From Podila epigama (taxonomy: Eukaryota > Mortierellomycota > Mortierellomycetes > Mortierellales > Mortierellaceae), in the NCBI GenBank assembly GCA_015679605.1, contig JAAAVE010000231.1, positions 1 to 25,552 on the forward strand: 25,552 nucleotides of DNA, given 5' to 3'. The first letter of the stretch is position 1. Every line of letters begins with the position of its first letter. A model generated the notes under the pieces. The model made no database searches and was not told where the DNA came from. It saw only the letters and a program-made list of their open reading frames with translations. The position numbers and the translations under genes are program-made. Shown piece by piece: positions 9,756 to 20,951 of the stretch.

Positions 9756-12700
9756 ATGTCAAAATACCCAGGTAAACAAAAAGAGAAATCAAAACCTCCA
9801 GCATTCACCACCGAATAGAACTTGCGTGTTATTTTACCTTTGATTGTTTATATACGCGTCGTTCTTTTGACAAGTATGGCAATGAACACCTGCAGTCTAT
9901 GTTTGCCCTGTCTGATGATAAAACCTTTTATCAATTTGATCACAGGGAGTCACCATACTGTTAATCACCCTCGAGGATTCCCACAGATCAACAGCAATCA
10001 TGGCGGGCCAGGATACCCTCCAGGATCAGGCCCAGGACCCCTTCAGGGAGGCAGTTTAGGCCCAGGAAACATTGGTGGACCCATGGGACTCATGAACTCG
10101 GCTGGTGTCGGTGGCGTTCCTGGTGGAAGAATGGGCTACCCGAATGTTCGTAATAATCTACCACCGATGGGATACCAGGGCGGTGTCGGAGGTAACAGTG
10201 GGAATCTCAACAGTGGTCCAAACATGGGCTACCCTGGATATGCCACAACCAACAATAATGCAGCCAACAGTTCCGGAGGATATGCGCCCCATCCGTCACA
10301 ACATACCACACCCAACCACTCACCGTTCTCTTCTTCACCGTCGACTTCCTCCACGACCGGTTATCAAAACCCGATTAAGAACCACTCATCTTCTCCCTTG
10401 AAGCGCTATGTTCTGTCGCCGCCGCCCAAACAGCGCAAGCTGCACAAGACCAGTGATTTAGGTACATGATCACTTTTATTGTTATGAACATGCATTAATC
10501 GCAGTTACTATGTGGTCCCTCGATTTGAATTTCAAAAAAATATTAATCAACGTTCGTGCATGCACTCCTTTTGAAAATCAGGCTACCCTGGCGTATTTCC
10601 ACAGAAGGCAAATCAGGACGAGGATCAAATGACACCACATAATGTCAAGACAGGATACATGGATAAGGGCATCATCCAAGTAATGGCTTGATGCTTGTTG
10701 AACGGTTCTTCCAGCTTCATTCTAGTCTTTACGATCGTCTAACAACATATATTCCTGAATATGTAGAACGAGACTGTGTCAGCTCAGGGCATCTTGTCAG
10801 ATGGACTCCAGGATCCGAAAAAGCTGCAAGAACTTGGAGCGTTTATGGTCGAGGTTTTTAAAAAGCGGCAGGAGGCCAGCAGAATCTCAGGGCACGTTTA
10901 CAAGCGTCAATATTTCTCGTATACCCTTGCTTCCCTACCACTTGAATTTTGAATGTCTACTCACTAATCATGTGATGCTTTTTCTATTTCCTTATCACAT
11001 CCAGGCCGAGTACATTTAGACCACCAAGTCGTGCTACGTTGAATGATCAGAAAAAGGAGCAGTGGTTGACGGATCTGTCGGGTACAACATCATTGCGGAA
11101 ACTATCAAAGTCTGTCCCTCATGGATTCAAATCTGAAAAGCTCCTCGAGGTCTTGGCTCAGCGACAGGTGCCCATGCTCAGAGCCACATGGTACATCAAA
11201 ATTGTGGCCCTCAGTGAGATGCAATCACAGCGGAGTCGCCCCTCTACACAGCACAAGTACTCCACCGATTGGACCATCACCGTCAACAGCTTTTTGAAGA
11301 AACAACTTCTGGAAATCAACCCACACTCGACCGCTCGACCCACTACAGGCGTCAATGCAGCCAGCAACAATCAAAACACCAGACCATGGTCGAGCGAAGA
11401 GGCCAAGGAAAAGTGGGAGTCCAAGTGGCGCTACAGCATGATGCTCACCAAGTGGCAGTACAATGAGGGTCTTCTCGACCACCGCAACTTTCTAAGGACG
11501 ACTGTCGAAAACCTTTCGACTCTTAATTTTGAGCAGACAGCACTTTTACTCAATCTGATATCAATGTTTTTGTCCGAGTACGCACGTTCACGGCTCTTAA
11601 TGCGACTCTTGATCGAGGGACTCTTGAACACCCTTCAGTCAGTAAGTCCAACCACCGATTATTTGAGCTGTCGTGGAAGCGAATCCTTGCCCTTGACTCT
11701 AGTTTATTAACATTTAATTGCCACTTTTTATTTTGTCATGCTTGCTTAGCTCCAGAATCACCCATCGTTTAACCAAACAGTTTTTCGTTATTCTTATCTT
11801 GAGCTGGAACTTAAAAGGATGATTCAGGCAAGTACCTTATTGTTCTCACAAGTCCGTATTGGCATGATCATTCCTCACTTCTAACCTTCATGGGCATTTT
11901 TTATCCACCAGTCAATATTTTTGTCAACACCAGACATGTTTGTGATACCAAAGATCTGGGTTACGCACTCCAATCTGCTGCACCAGCTATTGCTCAAGGA
12001 TATCCAGTCGACAGCTCACAGGCCTGCAGTATTTCCTAATGTCACCTCGGTTTTGGAATCTCACTACAAGATGATCCATGCTCGTGTCAAGGTCTTTACA
12101 GATCTCACCTCTTCCTCCTCGTCAGCCTGTAGCTCAGATGAAATTCGTTCGCTTTACGGGAATGTTGAGGTAAGAGAGTTATGAGAGTTATCCACGTTGC
12201 CCAAGTTAATTGTCAGATTTGAATATCGATTTAACTTTTTATAACGTTCAACAATGACCACGGTAAACTACAGATCTTGGATAAAGTCGATGCGTCCTCA
12301 GATTTAGAAGAAGTGGCTCATCAGTACTTTGAGGATCCAAACGAAGATCCCACATCGGCACCAGAAACACCATCAGGAACTTCTCCCGCACCCGCACCTT
12401 TAACACATTCATCATCTTTTGTCGTAGACTTGTCATCAACACCAAAGTCGAGTCTAAATCTGGACGATATCTGGAAATGTAGAATCAGCACGCTATGCGA
12501 GTGGGCCATCACAAGCTCTCGCTATGGACTCCATCGTGGCTATCTCGTTGGCACTTTGCTCTCAATATGGAAAGACAGCGAGTCTCTTTCAACGTCTCAC
12601 ATCCCAATGGACGAGAAGACGTCCCGGCTGCAGGCTGCACTTTTGGAGTTTCTTGATCGATATATGGGTACATCCCCTCTTTCAATCGAGTCCTTCCACC

Positions 12701-15700
12701 ATGTGCATGGGTCGCAGCAAGGTCATCACCACCACCAACTCAGTCATGACCCTGAGCAGGGCGTCGAAGAGACACATGATGCGATCGCTCGACTCTTTGG
12801 CAACCTCATCCATGATCGCTTGTTTTCATACCAGCAGTATCTCCAGCGACTAATAGCCCGCGGGGATTTGCAACCCAACAAACGGAACGAGGAATCGACC
12901 CTCCGGCATCTCAAATACCTACAGTCTTTTCCATTGCACAACCCGCAGCCATATCAACTAAACCAGAGGCGGGTGGTCCTGTTTGGCGTCAATGGAGAGG
13001 ATGAGTATGATAGGGAATCATTTGAGGCGATCACTGCTCAGATTCGCGCCAAGCTTCCGTATATCTTTTCACCAGAGGGTAAGCAACAGCATCATTATTT
13101 TTTTCCCTTTCTCTCCAACATAATTAATGTTTTCAATACTGACTAAAAATTATGCTCTAGCCGCGAATATGACGACGCCCATCAAAGATACGCCACAAGA
13201 TGCACAGGATTTAGGGATGAATTTACCTGTCCAGCTCACAGAGTTGATCTTGTCGTCTAGTCGATTTTGCCAGTTGCGAGTGACGAGTCAATGGCTATTG
13301 TCAGCAGTAAAGTCATACGTGGTCAAGCATATTCAGATTGGCGAGGACAACTGGCGAGTCATGACATCCCCTGGGTCTTCACTTCTGAACGGAAGGCAGC
13401 TTGCCACTGTCGCCTGTATCATGGAGGTCGCCAACGACTTTCATTCGCTGTTTGAGGTATGTTCATGTTCATGATCCTGCAGATTTTAGATGAAACTGCC
13501 AAAGCGTTGCCACTAACAATTCCAGTTCTTTTTTTTTTTTTTTTTTTTTTCCTGACCATGAAGGTGTGTATTTGGTTGATGGATCACACCCACGACAAGA
13601 CGCTATTGACGTTCATAATCAATTTGGCCAAGAAGCATCACATGGTTTGGTTTGCAATGGGTGTGTCCACAAAGTTTGCGCAAGCGATTCTGGCAAAGCA
13701 CTACCAGCTGCAGGGTAAGAATATCCTGTTCAAGGTCCTTCCCAGATTTCTAGTTCGTGACGCTTATGACGTGCCAGAGGATATTCGGCTGCAGGTAAAT
13801 ATGATTTAGACAAAGAGCTTAATTCAACTCATGATGTTGTCAATGTCAAGGAAAGGTAAAGAAAAACTCACATCTATCACTTATTTTCTTCCACTCACCT
13901 ATGTTTCCTAGGTTGAAGAAGATCTTGTGGCCTCCAAAACAGGAACTACGCCTGGTACTTTGATGCCTGCACATATCCCAGAGTTGCAACAGGTTTTGAA
14001 AGACACATCCCCTACGACTGTAGCCAACATTGCATCATCCCTCTACTTCAAGTACGGGGGACTAGCACATTTTCAACTTCAGCTCTTTCATGGATGTGTC
14101 GACTCTCTTCTAAAGATGGATAACGAAATCAGAAGCAACAGTCTGGCCATTGGCACTGGATCTGGCTCGCAGAAAGAGATTGTCAAGGCCTCCAGAGTCT
14201 ATGCGGAACTTTTAGCAGATGTTGCAGAAAAAGGTGGTAGTGGCAATATGGATGATGTGTTTGTGTCTTGGTTGGGTCTTCATGACATGGAGTGGATGCT
14301 CAGTACCTTGGGAAAGGATCTTTCTGGAACGTGTTTGGACACTTCTAATGTTGGGGGTTCACAGCAACAATGTCATCCGATCTGGTTTCTCTCATTCATG
14401 ACCCAGATGGTCGTGCATGGATTCTGCAACCTCGAGATCCTTGTTCAAGATATGTGTGGCACTGTTCTGAATAAGATTGCCAGCTCTATTCGTCCTTCAA
14501 GTATCGCCGCCAGTCACCATCATCATCCGCACCATCATCATCACCACCACCACCCACCCCACCATCATGGTGACCTGGATGACACTCAACATGCAGCCAT
14601 TCCGGATGAGACGGCGTTGCGACTTTGTATGACCATGGTACTTCTCTTGCGATTACTCTTGATTGAGGAGCCGTCCAACAGCACCACAGCGAATGGATAC
14701 GGAGGATCAGGATTGCATCATTCACATCATAGTCGATACGGCGAGCCCAAGGTCGATTTCCAATTATCGTTGGCCGAGATCCATGCACTTCAAACGCAAC
14801 GGTTTTCTAGGATGCAAACGCCGGAGAGAATGCAGGCTCAATTCCAGATTTGCCGTGACTTGATCTGGATTGAGTCGGCCTTGCCATTGAACCACCCGGT
14901 TCTGCACGAGATCCAAGAGTACCGAAAGGACTGGGCACTGACAGCGGATTGGCTAAGGGAAAAATGCTTGGCGAATGTGGATGGCGCATACAAGATGTTT
15001 TTGCAAACGAAAGAGATACAGCAGCAGCAACAGCAGGAGCAGTCAATGGAGGTATCAGCCACGAGCGGTCATAACAACATTGGTGCAGCAGAAAAAGAGG
15101 TCAACCTTAAAAAGCACACAGAAGTAGTGGATCGCAAGATGATGGAGACCTTTCAGATGCTTGTGGCTGAGAACCATGAGTCGTTGATGCTGATGGACTC
15201 TATGGGCGATTCAGCACTTGCGCCGTCCATGATACACCAACGAACCTTCCGAGGTATTTTTAGTAGAGTCGACCGATGGATCTTTGACAGATGCAAGGTC
15301 GAGTTTTGGCTACTACTTGACAATGTCATGATGCTCGTTGGGAACACACGGAGTGAGAAGGGCGGGAAAAAGTCACTAGGAGATGCTAATAGAGTAGGTG
15401 CAGGTGTCAGTGGCGGTAGCAGTGGGAGCGGGTCATTGCTCGAGTCAACCTCAGGCGCATCGTCTACAAGTGGATCTGCAACGACACTCATGATGATGGA
15501 GGGTGTCGCGATGGAGTCTTCACAATCAGACACAATCTCCATGGGAGATCAAGCGGGTGTGATTGTCGGTGCTGGAGCGGGAGACGGCTCACCAGAGCTT
15601 CATGAGGATGCGGATGCACTCCAAGCCTTGATTCGTATATTCTTTGAAGAGTTTGTGCTCTCGGAAAAGGCTGACAAGGAGCTCTTGGGACGCATGTTGG

Positions 15701-18700
15701 TCGGCATGCGATCCGACGTTGTTGAAGAGGTAAGCTCTTATTTTTTTCCTTTTTCTTTCTTACTTTACTTTTTATCAGTGCTGTCTAGATATTCTGCTCA
15801 AGAAAGATAAGGCGTTGACATGTTTATGTTATTTGCATTGTAATAGTTCATTCGCTACGGATATGGACTCTTGGCAGGCCCGGCAAGGGCATCTTTCCCA
15901 CAGAACGTGATGCTTGTCCAACGGCCGGTTAGCAGTGAGGCCTACCTTAAGATTGCTGCCAACTTTCACTATGTCATGGAAGTCCTGCAACGAGAGACGA
16001 CTCCACTGTCTTTGGTGGTCGATGACTCGGGTTCGGGCAACATTGCCAGTGTGGGCACACCATCGGCGAGTACACCCTCTGCATCTCAGAACAACATGGC
16101 GCCCACGCCCGGTACAGCAGGAATGTTGTCAGCACCTGCGCCTTCCTCGTCATCGTCTTCGTCATCGTCGTCTCTGCAAGATTTGGATGCAGCGCAGCTC
16201 GAGAGCCGCATTGGGTTTGCAAAGAGTTTGCTCTGGCAGTTGAAGAGGTTTGAAGACAGGACCCGAGTCTTTGATGTGATGCACGCAGTTGGTGTTTGCT
16301 ATGATGACGCTTATAAGGTCATTATGGAGAACGAGATGACTGGAGCCAACATGGAGGATCTACTGCTCCAGGCTTCGACCAAGAAGCAAGAGAGACAACA
16401 AGAACAAGAAGAGCAAAAACGGCAACAGCAGCAGCAACAACGACAACACCATAAGCACGGCAGCCACTCTCACGGACAAGCCCATCGTCCTGGACAAGAA
16501 CAGGAACAGCATCAAGAACAGCAGCAACTCCCATCGATTTCATCAGAATCGAAAAATTCATTATCAGGGTCATTACCCGGTATTCATCTGGTTGAGGTCC
16601 GAGCTAGTTTATGCCTTCGCCTCCGACTACTCGTGCCACTCCTACCCGTGGTACTGCAGCATCCCGAGACGTCAGCCTGTGACTTGGGCACGTTTGTGGT
16701 AAGGCTGACCAATCTCCTGGTGAGCTCGATTGTCCACGGCCATGGTTCAGAGGAGCGACTTTTTGAGTTTTGTTTGGACATGGCGTCGTGCCTGATGGAC
16801 GAGGTGCTGTTGCTCAGTGGCGGGCCAGACTTGCAGGTCAATAAGGAGCGTAGGAATGATGTCCTTAACCAGCTTCGAGCAGGGATGCCGCAGATGACGT
16901 CGACCATTCCTACTGTCTTTGCCCATCGGATTTTCAGGATCTTGCCCTTCCAGCAGCATAACGTTTACTTTACGGGTCTCAAGATCGCAGGAGATAATGT
17001 TGGGTCCCTGAAACATCAGAGTAGTGCTCCATCAGGGACGGCCATGGCGATGAATGCGCCGCGTGAAATCCAACCGAGACCATGGGATTGGCTCGAGGAT
17101 TGTGTTGGTGATGTAGATGGTTCTCACCACCCTGCCCAACAGTCGCAGCAGTCTCAGCAGCAGTCGACGCCTACGTTAGGGCTTGGCTTGGCCACCATGG
17201 ACAGTGGTTCCGGCGGTATGAGCAATGGATTGGATGGATCAAGCTCACACGCGATGTCACCTTTTGGAGGAAACAACGCAACGGTGAATTCAGCGACTGC
17301 TGGTGGAGCTGTCAACGAAAACTTGAACGACACTTCTATCTCATTGACGTTCTTTGGCGCAAAGCAGGTCCGAAAGGGAGAGGGATCTACGTACCAGGCG
17401 CAATTTAAACTTGGCCATGGCGGAAGTCAAGAAGAGCAAGAGTTGATCTTGTTGGAGGAGCAGCAGCGTCCGACGCAGTATAATCATTCTCAACAGCAGC
17501 TATTGCAACAGCAACATCTCCTTCGTCAACATCAACAACAGCAACAACAACAGAAGCAAAAGCAACAACAGGAGCAGGAACAACAACAACAACAGCAGCA
17601 GCAGCAGCAACAGGAGCAACAAGAACAAGAAAAACAACAACATGAGTTTGATTCTACTTTGAACCGCTCTGCAGATTCTTCTGGAGCAATGATGTTCAAT
17701 TCTGGTGTTATCAACAATTTGATGGACTTGGACCTCAACTTGTCAGGAGTGGCCAGCAGTGCTAGTGGACCACCTTCGAGCCAGACCCGTCCCTCATCGT
17801 CCATGTCAGCACCTACGCTCCAAGGGCAGCAAGAACCGGACCCGGAGCTTGAGGAAGGTCAAATCTTGGGTGACGATGACTTGGACATGGCATGGAATCC
17901 AACCAATCAACAACAGCAGCAACAGCATCAACAAGAAGTGGGTGATACTTTGGCAAGCGCAGCTAGCACACTTGCTCCTAACTTGATGTCGTCAACATCA
18001 TCATCCGCTTCCATCCCGTTGATGCAACAGCAACAGCAGCAACAACTGCAGGGACTTGCATCTCAAATCGAGGAAGGAGAATTGATCGAGCCCTTGCTGA
18101 TGTCAGGACCTTTGACAGGGCAGAGCACAAAGTCAGATATGGACTTTGGTGGCAATGGCAATGATCTGTCATTGCAAACGACGTCTACAGCACCAATCAA
18201 TTCGTCAGTAACCTCTGCCCCAATGAGTAACATATCGACAAAAGGACTGATCGCTAGCATTGCCTCAGCGGCAGCGGCGGCATCATCGGCGACAGTACCG
18301 GCAGCAGTTACAGCCTCGACAGTTACGGCAACAATGGCAACAGCCGCTACGCTGTCCAGCTCGGTCGCGATTCCATCTCCAATAACAGCCGCTTCTGGAG
18401 CCATCATTCTTCCAACGGCCAGTGCAGCTGCAGCCGCAGCGGCGGCCGCCGCCGGAAAGAAGAAGGCACCAAGCGCAAAGGCAGCTCGAGCTTCTGCGGC
18501 TACAAAAGTGACTCGAGGAGGCGGGAAGGGCAGTCGAGGAGGTAAAGCAGGTACAAAGGCAGCGCAAGCAGCAGCAGCAGCGGCAGCAGCGGCGGCAGCT
18601 GCAACAGCGGTAACTGCGGGTGCTGCAGCAGTTTCAGTGGTGACCACATCTGCACCGACGACTACAACCGTGGCCACTGGCGGTGGCGCTGTAGCTGGTA

Positions 18701-19602
18701 CAAGCTCAAACACACCAAGCTTGCCTGCAGCAACGGCGACCACCATTACGACTGGGGCTTTAGATTCGATATCCCTCCCTCCTACATCCGGAATTCTACC
18801 AACGTCGTTACCGATGGGCTCGATGATTGGTAACATGCCACCTCCGATGCACCAGCCACAACAGCAGCAGCCATTCCAGCAGCAGGCTCCTATGGCCATG
18901 CACATGCAAATGCCATTGAACAACTTGACATTGCAACAGTTCCAGCAGCATCAGCTTCAACAACAGCAACAAAAGTTCCATCAACAACAGCAACAGTTCC
19001 GGGCTCAAGGAACGATGCAGCCCAATATGATGACGATATCACTCCCCGGACAGCCTCCGATGACTGGCGTTGTCAACGGCCCGAATGGAGGAGGAGGATT
19101 GACAACGAATCAGCTCATGGCTATGATGCGCCAGGGTCAAAGTGTGGCCGCGGTGGCGGCAGCACAAGCTGCAGCTGCACAAGCCTCGGGCGCGGGAGGT
19201 GTTGGAGGGATCATGACCAATATGGGAGGACTGCCTGGTGGAGGTGGTAGCCATATGGCGACCTCCTTTCCAGGAGGAGGGGTGGTTGGCGGTGGTGCAA
19301 TGGCAAGTACAATGATTAGTGGCATTCATGTGCCCCTGATCAACAGCGGCCAACAAGCACAGTTCCCAGATCAGCAACAACACCAACAACACCAACAACC
19401 ACCTGGTTTGCAAGGTCAGCAAGAACAACAGAACAACTTTATGGATCCGTCCGTGTTCCTGAACAATGCGAACAATAATGGATTGGGTCAGTTCCAGCAT
19501 CAACACCAACAGCAACATCAGCAACATCAACAACACCAACAGCAACAATTCCAGCAGCAGCAGCAGCACCAGCAGCAGCAACAAGGTGGACAATGGCAAT
19601 AA
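9756..19602 (+). CDS. MED12: Mediator kinase-module subunit 12 (MED12/Srb8), giant Q-rich form
   Basis: MED12 links cyclin C-CDK8 to the Mediator complex in the nucleus and controls RNA polymerase II transcription. Join(9756..9771, 9946..10461, 10582..10679, 10767..10918, 11005..11641, 11750..11827, 11912..12169, 12274..13078, 13161..13456, 13564..13794, 13912..15729, 15847..19602), 8,661 nt, 2,886 aa. All phases agree. An in-frame TAA lies two codons before the ATG, which fixes the start, although the 16-nt first exon is short. Family evidence: YPGVFPQKANQDEDQMTPHNVK (split here as about residues 178-199) resembles the conserved N-terminal box; VPMLRATWYIK (about 316) resembles human VPVMRAAWLIK; LCEWAI at 659-664 marks the Med12-LCEWAV domain; RRVVLFGVNGEDE lies near 815. 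Exon 11 has a His-rich run (1231-1248). Exon 12 holds Ser, Gln and Ala tracts, a basic Gly/Lys patch near 2510-2540, and a Q-rich end (about 2633-2886). The sixth intron is GC-AG. Yeast Srb8 and human MED12 are shorter, about 1,430 and 2,180 aa from memory. Confidence 0.95.
11828..11911 (+). other. Non-canonical GC-AG intron in MED12
   Basis: The exon ends CAG and the intron starts GCAAGT, the usual strong context for GC donors. The next exon opens TCAATATTT. Only this GC site keeps the frame; the nearby GT at 11832 would shift it. Confidence 0.8.
17461..17645 (+). repeat. CAG/CAA tract encoding interrupted polyglutamine in MED12
   Basis: Mixed CAA and CAG codons encode a long Gln run broken by Lys, Glu, His, Leu and Arg, at about residues 2174-2235. 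Mixed codons and interruptions argue against simple slippage instability. Further Gln-rich runs occur at about 18840-19599. Confidence 0.85.
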
Positions 19603-19632
19603 CAGTCTTTTTTTTTCCCACATCAATCCTAC

Positions 19633-19638
19633 AATAAA
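19633..19638 (+). terminator. Polyadenylation signal AATAAA of MED12
   Basis: AATAAA starts 31 nt after the stop codon, with T-rich sequence on both sides. This is a short 3' end for so long a gene. Confidence 0.55.
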
Positions 19639-19831
19639 ACCCTTTGCTTTTTCGTTTCTTTTTTGTTCTTGCCTCAACAAAGAATGTTTGTTAGTGCGGT
19701 GAGGTCAGGTCATTTAGACCTTACGCTCTGATCAAAGTCCTTGTGAAGAACTAAGAGTGAACCAATGCAAACCAGAGGTCCAGAGCGTGTGCTTTTGTAA
19801 AACGTCAGAGAATAATGCTCCATTGTCCTTT

Positions 19832-19936
19832 TGCACCTCTCAGGCCTCTTTTTGCAATTTTTTTTTGCATCTCTGGCAAATTCTGCACATTTCAGGCATA
19901 ATGTGCACGTTTGAGGTCCATTTTGCACACATTGGG
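19832..19936 (+). repeat. Degenerate tandem repeat of about 20 bp
   Basis: Copies start TGCA at 19832, 19866, 19884, 19904 and 19924. They follow a loose consensus TGCAC-x-TTT-x-AGG then an AT-rich tail. The last three are spaced exactly 20 bp. A partial unit occurs at 19853. No coding sense is seen. Confidence 0.6.
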
Positions 19937-20853
19937 CGATTATCTCAGGCCAGAACCGACCCGCACAGCCTTGCTTTATATCAATTATTTAAAGGGCGTT
20001 CAGAGTGAAGAACCGAAATCGTTTCCTCAATGTTTTTATTACTTGATTTGGGTTCGAATTCTGGAAAACAGGGCGACTTGGTCACAATTCTGAACGCATT
20101 TTTTCAAAATATAATAACTTGCTGCAACCTCCAGCAAGAAAATGGGCGCTCAGCGCAAACTCTGAATTAATATTGTCCCCTTTTTCATGATAGCATTTTG
20201 AGACTCGAATGAATCGAGTTGGATTTCGAGTAGCCCAACTTTGACCAAGTTTTTCAAGTCATACATTCGATGAAAAAAAAACATTCATACGTGATCTTGA
20301 GTTACGCTCGCCTTGTTCAAATGTATTCTCTCCCATTTTTCTTATGAAGTAGTTAGTAAGTAGCCCTTGTCAGCTATGCTGCAGTCTTCACCTCAAGGTA
20401 CTACACCATATTCATGAAATATTGTAATGCAGGAACACAATCACTCACTCATTTGTCTTGTCTCTGAGTCCCTGAATACCTTCCTATCAGGGTGTCTTGC
20501 CACATAGTTGATACTATTTTTCATCAAACTGTTCATGGGAAACTAGTCCACACACACTCGCACTGTAATGCAAAACCACAGTCCTAACAATGTGCTGGTT
20601 TGATACCTCTCTCTCCATTGGCGGCGAGATTGGGGCCCGCCTTTTTGTGCACTGTAAAAAATTGCTTGAAAGCGCTTTTTCTTTTTCTTTTTCTTTTTCA
20701 GACACAAAGAGCCCTTTCTTCAGTTTCTCGTGTTGCACAGCAAGGGAAGATGTGTTGACAATAGGCCGTGAGCACAAAGACAGCAAGCATGCAGGACAAG
20801 GTGGGTCAAGCATGAACGGCAAAAACAAATATTCGTACGCCAACCATCTCATC

Positions 20854-20935
20854 ACTCATTCTTTCATTCACTCATTCATTCATTCATTCGTTCATTCATC
20901 CATTTATTCATTCACTCATTCACTCTTTCATTCAT
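20854..20935 (+). repeat. (CATT/CACT)n tetranucleotide tract before monooxygenase copy 3
   Basis: ATTC-type tetranucleotides with few interruptions run to 16 nt before the ATG at 20952, so they probably lie in the 5' leader. Confidence 0.8.
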
Positions 20936-20951
20936 AAGGAATAAAAAAAAA

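Larger units (their letters stand above)
19603..20951. other. Intergenic region between MED12 and monooxygenase copy 3
   Basis: No gene seen; short open frames lack motifs. It holds the MED12 polyadenylation signal, a degenerate 20-bp repeat (19832-19936), a 9-bp inverted pair GCGTTCAGA (19996-20004) / TCTGAACGC (20089-20097), a hairpin ACTCGA-ATGAA-TCGAGT near 20204-20220, a (CTTTTT)4 tract ending in CAG near 20675-20701, and a CATT-type tetranucleotide tract directly before the next gene. Confidence 0.5.

Noticed and set aside
13457-13482. A 26-nt intron in MED12 ending at the first CAG after the donor
   Set aside because: It is too short to splice, and it would add a Thr/Pro stretch followed by poly-Phe. 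The acceptor at 13563 gives a continuous conserved reading.
18063-18923. Long antisense open frame (286 codons) within the MED12 last exon
   Set aside because: It is the complement of the Ala/Thr/Ser-rich coding region; composition is Ala/Val runs with no motif, a typical shadow of repeat-coding DNA.
19039-19680. Antisense Leu-rich open frame across the MED12 stop
   Set aside because: The Leu runs are the complement of CAG/CAA glutamine codons; no start context or family feature.
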